From Actinomadura flavalba DSM 45200 (GTDB lineage Bacteria > Actinomycetota > Actinomycetes > Streptosporangiales > Streptosporangiaceae), in contig NZ_KB894096.1 of assembly GCF_000374305.1 (NCBI RefSeq), positions 372,001 to 436,000 on the forward strand: DNA of 64,000 bases, read 5' to 3'. The notes under the pieces were generated by a model. The model was not told the origin of the DNA and did no database searches. It worked only from the letters and a program-made list of their open reading frames with translations. The position numbers and the translations under genes were made by a program. Shown piece after piece: positions 35,801 to 46,085 of this stretch (its first letter is position 1; each line of letters begins with the position of its first letter).

Positions 35801-36502
35801 CGCGCCGCCGCCGACCGGGGCGTCACCAGGCGCTCCGGCGGCGGACGTGTCGGACGGAACCGGCACCAGGGCGGCCACGTCGCCGCCGGTGTCGTTGAGG
35901 CGGACCAGGAACGGCCGCACCTGCGTGTACTGGACGACCGTCACCGAGGCGGGGTCGGCCTGGATGCGCTGGAACTGGTCCAGGTGCAGGCCGAGCGCGT
36001 CGGCGACGATCGCCTTGATGATGTCGCCGTGGCTGACGACCGCGTACACGGCGCGGTCGCCGTGCTCGGCGGCGACGCGGGCGTTCCAGTCGCGGACGGC
36101 GGTGACGGCGCGGTGCTGGGCGGCGGCCAGTCCCTCGCCGCCGGGGAACACCGCCGCGCTCGGGTGGGTCTGCACGACCTTCCAGAGGGGTTCCTCGGCG
36201 AGTTCCTTGAGCGGGCGGCCGGTCCAGTCGCCGTAGCGGACCTCGCCGAACCGGTCGTCCACGGCGAGATCGGCGGGGCGGGCGGCGGCGCCGGGGGCGT
36301 CGAGGAGCGCGGCGGCCGTCTCCAGGCAGCGGTCCAGCGGGCTGGACACGACGGCCGCCAGCGGCAGCGGCGCGAGCCGCTCCCCGGTGGCGCGGACCTG
36401 GGCGCGGCCGCGTTCGTCCAGGCCGAGGCGCGGCGTCCACCCGGCGAGCACCGGGCCGGTCAACTCGGTCAGTCCATGCCGGACCAGCAGCAGCGTCGTC
36501 AC
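35798..36502 (-). CDS. Histidine phosphatase (phosphoglycerate-mutase-like)
   Basis: 234 residues. The catalytic motif LLLVRHG near the N-terminus holds the phosphorylated His, with the second Arg in SSPLDRCLET, Glu in FGEVRYGDW and the second His in VVSHGDIIKAIV. The family includes phosphoglycerate mutases and diverse phosphatases; conserved context (Rv2135c) does not settle the substrate. GTG 36502 is chosen over GTG 36511 because a TAGAGT box lies 7 nt before it and GTG 36511 falls inside that box. Confidence 0.87.
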   Translation of the reverse strand: MTTLLLVRHGLTELTGPVLAGWTPRLGLDERGRAQVRATGERLAPLPLAAVVSSPLDRCLETAAALLDAPGAAARPADLAVDDRFGEVRYGDWTGRPLKELAEEPLWKVVQTHPSAAVFPGGEGLAAAQHRAVTAVRDWNARVAAEHGDRAVYAVVSHGDIIKAIVADALGLHLDQFQRIQADPASVTVVQYTQVRPFLVRLNDTGGDVAALVPVPSDTSAAGAPGDAPVGGGA

Positions 36503-36509
36503 ACCGGGC

Positions 36510-36515
36510 ACTCTA
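36510..36515 (-). promoter_or_regulatory. -10 box of leaderless histidine phosphatase gene
   Basis: TAGAGT on the minus strand, 7 nt before GTG 36502 and 2 nt past the stop of the upstream membrane protein gene. Confidence 0.45.
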
Positions 36516-36517
36516 GA

Positions 36518-37186
36518 TCAGGAGGCGGGGTCCTCCGGGCCGTCCGCGTCGTCCTCGGGGTCGCGGGCGGCGACGATGCGGGGCACGGGCGCGAGCAGGG
36601 CGGCCCACAGGTGGGACTCGGCGCCGCCGGACTCCAGGCGGGTGCGCAGGCGTTCGATCGCGCCGGCCGTCGGGAGGATCTGCCAGACGAGCAGCGGGTA
36701 GCCGAGGACGAACCCGACGGCGAACACCAGCTCGTCGCGGGCGATCATCGCCAGCGGGAGCCCGCACAGGATGACGCCCTCGGTGAGCGCGAACCGCACC
36801 AGGATGGCCTGGCGGGTGGTGAACAGGGCGGCGCGGACCGTCTCGGCGGGCGGCATCCCGGTCGGCAGCGGGCGCGGGACGCGCGGCGCGACGAACGCGG
36901 CGACGAGCGCGGCGGCCACCAGCGGCAGGCACAGCGGCCAGGCCGGGCCGTCGAACCGGCCGCCCTCGTTCTGCACGATGAGCGGCGTCACGGCCAGGAT
37001 CAGCACCGGCGCGACGCCCAGCACCAGCGCCATCACGCGCCACTGCCCCAGGAACGTTCCCGAGCGCGTGGACGCCCAGAACCCCGGGTCGTGGGCCCGC
37101 CCGAGCCCGAAGACCGGATCGACGTCCCCACCGCCCTCCTCGGGCGGTTTCGGGGAGTACATCGAGAACTGGGGAGGTGGCGCCAT
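36518..37186 (-). CDS. Predicted multi-pass membrane protein of unknown function
   Basis: 222 residues. A cytosolic, proline-rich N-terminus of about 60 residues with PKPPEEGGGDVDPVFGL is followed by four hydrophobic helices and an acidic C-terminus ending DADGPEDPAS. No enzymatic motif is visible. ATG 37186 is preferred over longer in-frame starts because TAGAGT lies 8 nt before it, giving a leaderless start; the longer forms would translate through the structured repeat at 37262-37348. Divergent from the aldo/keto reductase. Confidence 0.72.
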   Translation of the reverse strand: MAPPPQFSMYSPKPPEEGGGDVDPVFGLGRAHDPGFWASTRSGTFLGQWRVMALVLGVAPVLILAVTPLIVQNEGGRFDGPAWPLCLPLVAAALVAAFVAPRVPRPLPTGMPPAETVRAALFTTRQAILVRFALTEGVILCGLPLAMIARDELVFAVGFVLGYPLLVWQILPTAGAIERLRTRLESGGAESHLWAALLAPVPRIVAARDPEDDADGPEDPAS

Positions 37187-37194
37187 GGCCCGGC

Positions 37195-37200
37195 ACTCTA
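37195..37200 (-). promoter_or_regulatory. -10 box of the leaderless membrane protein gene
   Basis: TAGAGT on the minus strand, 8 nt before ATG 37186, with no ribosome site. Confidence 0.4.
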
Positions 37201-37261
37201 TTCCCCCCGGCACCCACGTGAACATGGGCACAACACACAACCCCGGAACACCCGGGGGCAA

Positions 37262-37348
37262 CGTATACACGCGAACCCGCCGGGTCAGGGCGGCGGTGCC
37301 AAAAGGGCCCTGACCCCCCGCCGCGCGGAGGCGCGGCAAAGCAAACAC
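37262..37348. repeat. Structured direct repeat, copy 1 (short form)
   Basis: 87 nt. It opens CGTATACACGCGAAC and closes GCAAACAC, both shared with copy 2 at 40963-41110 in the same orientation. A 10-bp GGGTCAGGGC/GCCCTGACCC stem (37282-37291 with 37307-37316) has a loop containing GGCGGTGCCAAA. A second 7-bp hairpin follows (37320-37326 with 37331-37337, GGAG loop). It sits in the divergent region between the membrane protein and the aldo/keto reductase and ends 3 nt before the reductase -10 box. Confidence 0.8.
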
Positions 37349-37351
37349 AGC

Positions 37352-37357
37352 TAGATT
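37352..37357 (+). promoter_or_regulatory. -10 box of the leaderless aldo/keto reductase gene
   Basis: TAGATT, 8 nt before ATG 37366 and immediately after the structured repeat. Any -35 contact would fall inside the repeat. Confidence 0.5.
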
Positions 37358-37365
37358 GCTGGTCT

Positions 37366-38319
37366 ATGGAAGAGCGTCACGTCGGGCGGAGCGGCCTGCG
37401 GGTGTCCCGTCTGGGGCTCGGCACGATGACGTGGGGGCAGGACACCGGGCCGGGCGAGGCCGCGGCGCAGTTGCGCGCGTTCCGGGAGGCGGGCGGCACG
37501 CTGCTCGACACCGCCGACGTGTACGGCGACGGCGACGCCGAACGGATCATCGGGCACCTGCTGCGCGAGGAGGCCGACCGCGACGAGCTGGTGATCGCCA
37601 CCAAGTCCGCGATCCGGCCCGACGGGCGCTACGACGGGTCGCGCCGCCACCTCATCGGCGCGCTGGACGCCTCGCTGGACCGGCTGGGCGTCGAGCACGT
37701 GGACGTGTGGCACCTGCACGTGCCCGACCCGTCGACGCCCGTGGAGGAGACGCTGTCGGCGCTGGACGAGGCCGTGATGTCCGGCCGCACCCGGTACGTG
37801 GGGATGGCGGGGCACACGGGCTGGCAGATCGCCAAGGCCGCGACGTGGCAGAAGGCGTGGCCGGGGCGGGCGCCGATCGTGGCCGTGCAGGAGGAGTACT
37901 CGCTGCTGAGCCGCGATGTCGAACGCGAGCTGGTCCCCGCCACGGTGGACGCGGGCGCGGCGCTGCTGCCGTGGTCGCCGCTGGGGCGCGGCGTGCTGAC
38001 CGGCAAGTACCGCACCGGCATCCCCGCCGGGTCGCGCGCCGCCAGCGACCGGTTCGGCGAGTTCGTCCGGCCGTACCTGGACGAGGAGTGCGCCCGCATC
38101 GTGGAGTCGGTGGTGACGGCGGCCGAGGGGCTGGGCGCGTCCCCGGCGGCGGTGGCGCTGAGCTGGGTGCGCGACCGTCCCGGCGTGGCCGCGCCGATCG
38201 TGGGGGCCCGCACCGCCGCGCAGCTCGCGCAGGCCCTCGCCAGCGAGGAGCTGACGCTGCCGCACGAGATCCGCTCCGCGCTCGACGACGTCTCCGACGT
38301 GACCGCCGCCCATCCCTGA
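37366..38319 (+). CDS. Aldo/keto reductase
   Basis: NADPH-dependent oxidoreductase of the (beta/alpha)8 AKR superfamily; 317 residues. It has the N-terminal GLGTMTWG, catalytic Asp and Tyr in LLDTADVYGDGDAE, catalytic Lys in LVIATKSA, His in WHLHVPD, and the cofactor-binding PWSPLGRGVLTGKY and VALSWVRDRPGVAAPIVGAR. The substrate is unknown. The transcript is probably leaderless. The RecD-like gene follows after 32 nt on the same strand. Confidence 0.92.
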   Translation: MEERHVGRSGLRVSRLGLGTMTWGQDTGPGEAAAQLRAFREAGGTLLDTADVYGDGDAERIIGHLLREEADRDELVIATKSAIRPDGRYDGSRRHLIGALDASLDRLGVEHVDVWHLHVPDPSTPVEETLSALDEAVMSGRTRYVGMAGHTGWQIAKAATWQKAWPGRAPIVAVQEEYSLLSRDVERELVPATVDAGAALLPWSPLGRGVLTGKYRTGIPAGSRAASDRFGEFVRPYLDEECARIVESVVTAAEGLGASPAAVALSWVRDRPGVAAPIVGARTAAQLAQALASEELTLPHEIRSALDDVSDVTAAHP

Positions 38320-38351
38320 CCCGAGTTCCGCCTCCGAGACCCTGGACGACC

Positions 38352-40079
38352 GTGACCGACGTGACCGAGACTCCCGCCGCCGACGAGCTGACCGCGCTGC
38401 TGACCGGGGCGGGCGTGCCCGCCGCGCTGACCGGGGCGGCACAAGCCCGGTTCGGGCCCGGCGCGGCCGGGACGCTGCGCGGCGATCCGTGGCGGCTGCT
38501 GCGGCTGCCGCGCGTCACGCCGGCGCAGGCCGACCACTTCGCCCGCGCCGTCCTCGGCGACGCCGCCCGCCCCGACGACCCGCGCCGGGGCGCCGCGCTG
38601 GTCGAGCACCTGCTGGCCGACGCGGCGCGGCGCGGGCACACGGTGACGCCCGTCGCGGACGTGGTGACCGAGCTGGAGCGCGCCCGCGTCGCCGATCCGC
38701 GCCGGGCCGTGGAGGACGCGCTGAACGAGGGCGAGGTGCTGGCCCTCACCGAGGAGCCCGAGTTCGACGAGGAGGCGTTCGACGAGGACGCCGACCTGCC
38801 CGAGCCGGAGGAGACGCTGGGCCTGACCCGCTGGGCGACGGCCGAGGAGGCGGCGGCCGAGGGGTTCCAGCGGCTCACCGCGACGGCCGGGCCGCTGCTG
38901 GACAAGGAGACGGTGCGGGCGCTGCGCGAGGGGCTGGCCGAGGACCGGTCGCTGGCGCTGACGGCCGCGCTCGGCACCGGCGTGTCGGTCTGGCGGGGCG
39001 CTCCCGCCGACGTGGCCGCGACGGCTGCGGCCGTGGCGGGCGCCGCCGCGTCCGCCGAGCTGCGGGTCGCGGTGGCGGCGCCGACCGCGCACGCCGCCGC
39101 GCTCGTCCCCGGGGAGGCGGTGGCGCTGCACGCGCTGCTGGAGCCCGCGGACGCGCCGGGCGCCGCGCCGGGCGCGGTGGTGTTCGGGCGGGGCGAGCAG
39201 CGGCCGTTCGAGCTGGACCTGCTGATCGTGACGGACGCGGCCGGGCTGGACGTCGAGCTGGCGGCCGTCCTGGTGGAGGCGTGCCCGGACGGCTGCCACC
39301 TGGTGCTCGGCGCGGCACCGGGCGCGGCGCCGCCCGCCGGGCCGGGCCGGGTGCTGGACGACCTGGAGGCGTCGCAGACCGTCCCGGTCGTGGAGTTGGA
39401 GGCGGGGACGGCGGCGGGGCCGCTGGAGACGCTGGTGGCGGCGGTGCGCGGCGGGGAGCTGGTGGCCGTGGAGGCGCCGGAGCGCGAGGTCGTGATCGTT
39501 CCGGCGGCGTCGGCCGGGGAGGCCGTGCACCGGGCGGTGCAGCTCGTCGCCGACTCGATCCCGCGCGCGCTCGGCGTACCGGCCGGGGACGTGCAGGTGG
39601 TCGCTCCGGCCGGGGGCGGCGAGGCGGGCGCCGAGGCGTTGAACCGGGCGTTGAAGGAGCGGCTCAATCCGGGGCCGGGCCGGTTCGGCGGCTTCGACGA
39701 GGGCGACCGCGTGGTGACGGCGGTGCCGCTGCCGTTCGCCGCCGCCGGGGAGCCGGGGCTGGTGACCGGCGGCGGCCCGGACGGGCTCGTCGTGGAGTTC
39801 GCGGGCGGGACGGCGACGGTGCCGCCCGCGCTGGCGAACCGGCTGCGGCATGGGTGGGCCGCGCCCGTCGCGCTCGTGCGGGGCGCACCACGCGATGCGA
39901 TCGTCGCCGTGCTCGGGCCGGAGGTCCCGCTGTCGCGGCCCATGGTGGCCACGGCGTTCGGGCTGGCGCACCGGCACCTGTCGGTCGTGCAGGCCGCCGG
40001 GCCCGCGCTGGCCCGCGCGGTCCGCGAGACGCCCGGCGCCGCGCGGCGGACGCGGCTGGCCGGACTGGTCGTGCAGTAG
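38352..40079 (+). CDS. RecD-type helicase homologue lacking ATPase motifs (helix-hairpin-helix protein)
   Basis: 575 residues that follow a RecD2-type layout from end to end. A helix-hairpin-helix-like region (about 25-70) and an acidic stretch (about 135-153) come first. Where Walker A (GGPGTGKTT) should be there is TAALGTGVSVW (about 203-214); where Walker B (LLIVDEASM) should be there is LLIVTDAAGLD (290-300); HLVLGAAPGAAPPAGPG (316-332) matches motif III without its Asp/Gln residues; the C-terminal superfamily-1 region LSRPMVATAFGLA lacks the arginine finger. Yet VAVAAPTAHAAA and ALHALLEP still match neighbouring motifs. It is therefore probably a DNA-binding or structural pseudohelicase. 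The GTG start is the first plausible one. Confidence 0.75.
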   Translation: MTDVTETPAADELTALLTGAGVPAALTGAAQARFGPGAAGTLRGDPWRLLRLPRVTPAQADHFARAVLGDAARPDDPRRGAALVEHLLADAARRGHTVTPVADVVTELERARVADPRRAVEDALNEGEVLALTEEPEFDEEAFDEDADLPEPEETLGLTRWATAEEAAAEGFQRLTATAGPLLDKETVRALREGLAEDRSLALTAALGTGVSVWRGAPADVAATAAAVAGAAASAELRVAVAAPTAHAAALVPGEAVALHALLEPADAPGAAPGAVVFGRGEQRPFELDLLIVTDAAGLDVELAAVLVEACPDGCHLVLGAAPGAAPPAGPGRVLDDLEASQTVPVVELEAGTAAGPLETLVAAVRGGELVAVEAPEREVVIVPAASAGEAVHRAVQLVADSIPRALGVPAGDVQVVAPAGGGEAGAEALNRALKERLNPGPGRFGGFDEGDRVVTAVPLPFAAAGEPGLVTGGGPDGLVVEFAGGTATVPPALANRLRHGWAAPVALVRGAPRDAIVAVLGPEVPLSRPMVATAFGLAHRHLSVVQAAGPALARAVRETPGAARRTRLAGLVVQ

Positions 40080-40285
40080 CCGCCGCGCGGGCGTCTCCGG
40101 CCCGCACATCGTCGCCGAGTACGAAGATTCCGGGGTTTATTCGTCCGATACACGCTTGCGGCATTTACCGGCGGCGGGGTTTGCGGCACGATCGGTCGGG
40201 TCGGACCGTGCCGAACCGGGCTCGGTCGGCGTACAGTCATTGGACTGCATGTCAACGACAGGGTTCCCCCGCCCGAAGGAGTGAG

Positions 40286-40930
40286 ATGCCCCAGCAGCGA
40301 CGCTTCCGGCGGCTCGGCACGGCGACGGCGGTCCCCGCCGGGGTCGTGGCGCTGGTGTTCCTCGGCGCCCCCTCCGCGCAGGCCGCGGCCCCGGCCGAGT
40401 GCAAGAAGGGCACCGATCCCGCCAGCACGATCGACAACTGGAAGTGCCAGTGGAAGAACTTCGAGGAGGGGCTGAAGCCGAAGCCGAGCCCCACCCCGAA
40501 GCCCCCGGTGAAGAAGCCGGTCGCCAAGCCCGCGAAGCCGCCGAAGAAGGCCCCCGCCAAGGCGCCGAAGAGCAGGCCGGTCGCCAAGCCGAAGGCGCCG
40601 TCCGCGCAGGTCCCCACGGGCACGATCCCGGCTCCGCAGCCCCCGCCGTCCGGCGGCGTCACCACGATGAGCCGCACCGTGGCGCAGCCCTACACCCCGA
40701 CGCCCGGCACCGGCATCCTCCCGGCCCCCCAGGTCGCCACCGACCCGAACACCCTCCCCGACGCCACGGCGACGGTCCCGCAGACCCGCCTGATCTCCCA
40801 AGTAGCGGCAGCAGAACCCGCCAACGGCGAAATGCTCTGGGTAGCAACGGCAGCAGCCGCAGCGGGCGCCGTAGGAGCCCTACAGCTCATGGTCATCGGC
40901 CGAGCCACCCGCAGACGCACCACCCGCTAG
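40286..40930 (+). CDS. Secreted or wall-spanning Lys/Pro-rich protein with C-terminal anchor helix
   Basis: 214 residues. A signal peptide with RRFRRLG, a hydrophobic core and AQAAA cleavage region is followed by a short Cys-containing segment (two cysteines in ECKKG and KCQW). Then comes a 60-residue Lys/Pro/Ala repeat region (KPKPSP, KPPVKKP, KPAKPPKKAPAK), a Pro/Thr linker and a C-terminal membrane helix ending in an Arg-rich tail (GRATRRRTTR). Layout suggests a wall-spanning anchored protein; no function is recognised. AAGGAG precedes the ATG. The repeat copy 2 begins 33 nt downstream. Confidence 0.75.
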   Translation: MPQQRRFRRLGTATAVPAGVVALVFLGAPSAQAAAPAECKKGTDPASTIDNWKCQWKNFEEGLKPKPSPTPKPPVKKPVAKPAKPPKKAPAKAPKSRPVAKPKAPSAQVPTGTIPAPQPPPSGGVTTMSRTVAQPYTPTPGTGILPAPQVATDPNTLPDATATVPQTRLISQVAAAEPANGEMLWVATAAAAAGAVGALQLMVIGRATRRRTTR

Positions 40931-40962
40931 ACGAAGAGCAACCACGCGAGGCCCGGCAGAAC

Positions 40963-41110
40963 CGTATACACGCGAACAACCGGCCCCGGGGTCAGGGCCG
41001 CACCGCCGCAGAGGGCTTGATCATCCGGACCGAAGGGAGGATGATCAAGCCCTCTGCGGCGGTGCCAAAGAGGCCCTGACCCCCCGCGACGCAGTCGCGG
41101 CAGCAAACAC
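40963..41110. repeat. Structured direct repeat, copy 2 (long form with 39-bp stem)
   Basis: 148 nt, same orientation as copy 1. A perfect 12-bp outer stem (40988-40999 with 41072-41083) continues directly into a perfect 27-bp inner stem (41000-41026 with 41039-41065), separated on one side by a 6-nt CAAAGA bulge; the loop is 12 nt. A 7-bp CCGCGAC/GTCGCGG hairpin with GCA loop follows (41084-41100). Copy 1 equals this form without the inner 5' arm. It lies between the convergent secreted-protein and fabI genes and probably also blocks transcription. Confidence 0.82.
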
Positions 41111-41197
41111 GCCCCTCGCACCAACAAGTCCGGCCGAACTACCGGACAACCGAGCCCACCAACCACAACCCGCAACCGCGCCAAGAGCGCGAAAGCC

Positions 41198-41983
41198 CTA
41201 AGACGGCCCCCCCATAGCGTGCAGCCCCCCGTCCACATGCACGATCTCCCCGGTGGTGGCCGGGAACCAGTCCGACAGCAAAGCGGCGACGGCCCGAGCC
41301 GTAGGCTCACTGTCCTTGATGTCCCACCCGAGCGGCGCCACCTGCGGCCACATGTCCGTCATCCCCTCGAACCCCGGGATGCTCTTGGCCGCCATCGTCG
41401 CCAGCGGCCCCGCCGCGACCAGGTTGACCCGGATGTTCTTCGGCCCCAGGTACTTGGCCAGGTACCGCGAGCACGACTCCAGACCCGCCTTGGCCACGCC
41501 CATCCAGTCGTACACGGGCCACGCCTTGGTCGCGTCGAAGTCGAGCCCGACGACGGCGCCGCCCTCGGTCATCAGCGGCAGGCACGCCATCGTCAGCGCC
41601 TTCAGCGAGTACGTGGAGGCGTGCACGGCGGTGGCGACGTCCTCCCACGGCGTCTCCAGGAAGTTGCCGCCCAGCGCGTTCTGCGGCGCGAACCCGATCG
41701 CGTGGACGACGCCGTCGAGCCGGTCGAACCCGGCCTCGCGCAGCCGTCCGGCCAGCGAGTCGAGGTGCTCGGGGTTCATGACGTCGAGCTCCAGCACCGG
41801 CGGCGGCGCGTCCGGGCCCGTCGGCAGCCGCTTGGCGATGCGGGCCGTCAGCGTCGGGCGCGGGTAGGCGGTGAGGACGACCTCGGCGCCCTGCTCCTGC
41901 GCGATGCGGGCGACGTGGAAGCCGATGGAGGCGTCGGTGAGGACGCCGGTGACGAGGACGCGCTTGCCTTCGAGGATGCCCAC
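41198..41983 (-). CDS. fabI: Enoyl-[acyl-carrier-protein] reductase (NADH), FabI/InhA type
   Basis: Last reductive step of type II fatty acid elongation. 261 residues of the short-chain dehydrogenase fold with the FabI-specific nucleotide loop VLVTGVLTDASIGFHVARIA and active site YDWMGVAKAGLES (Tyr and Lys spaced by six residues). It ends HVDGGLHAMG. The GTG start is 5 nt after the fabG stop. The fabG-fabI order is that of mabA-inhA and of the Streptomyces pair. The enzyme class is the target of triclosan and of activated isoniazid. Confidence 0.95.
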   Translation of the reverse strand: MGILEGKRVLVTGVLTDASIGFHVARIAQEQGAEVVLTAYPRPTLTARIAKRLPTGPDAPPPVLELDVMNPEHLDSLAGRLREAGFDRLDGVVHAIGFAPQNALGGNFLETPWEDVATAVHASTYSLKALTMACLPLMTEGGAVVGLDFDATKAWPVYDWMGVAKAGLESCSRYLAKYLGPKNIRVNLVAAGPLATMAAKSIPGFEGMTDMWPQVAPLGWDIKDSEPTARAVAALLSDWFPATTGEIVHVDGGLHAMGGPS

Positions 41984-41988
41984 GGCGC

Positions 41989-44350
<2,362 letters not shown>

Positions 44351-44354
<4 letters not shown>

Positions 44355-45742
44355 GCGGCATTCTCCGGCCGCAGGAGGCCGTGGAGCGGGCGCTGGCGCT
44401 GTCGCGCGCCGACGACTGCGTCGTCATCGCCGACGAGACCACCACCGCGAACCTGCGTTTCGCGGGCAACACGCTGACGACCAACGGCGTCACGCGCGGC
44501 TCGCGGCTCACCGTGATCGCGTTCCGCAAGACCGGCGCGGGCGTCGCGTCGGGCGTGGTGTCGCGGGCGGCGGTGGACGCGGCCGGGATCGAGGACGTGG
44601 TGCGCGCCGCCGAGGCCGTGGCGGGCGCGTCCGACGCCGCTGAGGACGCGGCGCCGCTGCTCACCGGCGACGGCGCGGGCGGCGGCGCGTGGGACGAGCC
44701 GCCGGGCGAGACCGGCATCGGCGTGTACGCGGAGCTGGCGCCCGCGCTGGGCGAGGCGTTCGCGCGCGCCGAGGCCGGCGACCGGCGGCTGTACGGGTTC
44801 GCGAACCACACGGTGACCTCGACGTACGTCGGGTCGTCGGCGGGGCTGCGGCTGCGGCACGACCAGCCGACCGGGCTGCTGGAGCTGAACGCCAAGGGCG
44901 CGGGCGGCTCGGCGTGGGCGGGCGCGGGCACCCGCGACTTCACCGACGTGGACGTCACCGCGCTCACCGGGAGCCTGGCCGACCGGCTGTCCTGGGGCGA
45001 GCGGCGCGTCGACCTGCCCGCCGGGCGGTACGAGACGCTGCTGCCGCCGAGCGCCGTCGCGGACCTGATGATCTACCTGTACTGGTCGGCGGGGGCCCGC
45101 GACGCCGCCGACGGCCGCACGGTGTTCTCCAAGCCCGGCGGCGGCACCCGCGTCGGCGAGCGGATCGCGGGGCTGCCGCTGACGCTGGCCAGCGACCCGC
45201 GCGCGGCGGGGCTGGAGGCGGCGCCGTTCGTCGTCGCGCACGCCTCGGGGCGGGACGCGTCGGTGTTCGACAACGGGCTGCCGCTGGAGCCGACCGAGTG
45301 GATCTCCGGCGGGACGCTGAACGCGCTCACGCAGACGCGGCACTCGGCCGACCGGACCGGGCTGCCGGTCACCCCGGGGATCGACAACCTGATCATGCGG
45401 GGGCCGGACGGCGGCGCGTCCCTGGACGACATGGTCGCCCGCACCGAGCGCGGCCTGCTGCTGACGTGCCTGTGGTACATCCGCGAGGTCGACCCGCAGA
45501 CGCTGCTGCTCACCGGCCTCACCCGCGACGGCGTCTACCTCGTGGAGGACGGCGCGGTCGTCGGCGCGGTGAACAACTTCCGGTTCAACGAGTCGCCGGT
45601 GGACCTGCTCGGCCGCGTCTCCGAGGCCGGGGCGACGGTGCCGACGCTGCCGCGCGAGTGGTCGGACTACTTCACCCGCGCGGCGATGCCCGCGCTGCGC
45701 GTCCCCGACTTCAACATGTCGACGGTGTCGCAGGCGTCCTAG
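44351..45742 (+). CDS. tldE: TldE/PmbA family protease partner subunit
   Basis: Structural partner of TldD, 463 residues, lacking the HExxxH motif as expected. It shows the family segments RFAGNTLTTNGVTRGSRLTV and TCLWYIREVDPQTLLLTGLTRDGVYL. The GTG start overlaps the TldD stop and is preceded by AAGGAGGGGGG. A 12-bp hairpin follows the stop. Confidence 0.9.
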
Positions 45743-45761
45743 CGCCCGGGGGACGGCGGGT

Positions 45762-45789
45762 CCGGCCCGTCCCTCGCGGGACGGGCCGG
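45762..45789. terminator. Bidirectional terminator between tldE and dodecin
   Basis: Perfect 12-bp stem CCGGCCCGTCCC with its complement and TCGC loop, between convergent genes 52 nt apart. No U-tract. Confidence 0.65.
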
Positions 45790-45794
45790 GCGCG

Positions 45795-46007
45795 TCAGCC
45801 GTCCTCCAGGCGGAAGCCGACCTTGAGGCCGACCTGGAAGTGCGCGACCGCGCCTTCCTCGATGTGGCCGCGGACCTCGGTGACCTCGAACCAGTCGAGG
45901 TTGCGCAGGGTCTGCCCGGCGCGCTGGACGCCGTTGCGGATGGCGGCCTCCACCGACTCGGTGGACGTGCCGACGATCTCGGTGACGCGGTAGACGTTGT
46001 CGCCCAT
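45795..46007 (-). CDS. Dodecin family flavin-binding protein
   Basis: 70 residues. It forms a dodecamer that binds and buffers flavins. It begins MGDNVYRVTEIVGTSTESVE, the typical start, and has the flavin-stacking Trp in NLDWFEVTEVRG and a final FQVGLKVGFRLED. GAGGAG lies 8-9 nt before the ATG. It diverges from DUF3099. Confidence 0.92.
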   Translation of the reverse strand: MGDNVYRVTEIVGTSTESVEAAIRNGVQRAGQTLRNLDWFEVTEVRGHIEEGAVAHFQVGLKVGFRLEDG

Positions 46008-46073
46008 GTGCTGTGGCTCCTCCTCGGACGCGGCCCCGGCGGGCCCGGTGTGGTAGGCGGACGTAAAGGGGCT

Positions 46074-46079
46074 TACCGT
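46074..46079 (+). promoter_or_regulatory. -10 box of the leaderless DUF3099 gene
   Basis: TACCGT, 6 nt before GTG 46086, with no ribosome site. Confidence 0.4.
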
Positions 46080-46085
46080 GGAAAC

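Noticed and set aside
37262..41110. Terminal inverted repeats of an insertion sequence
   Set aside because: The two copies are in direct, not inverted, orientation and no transposase lies between them.
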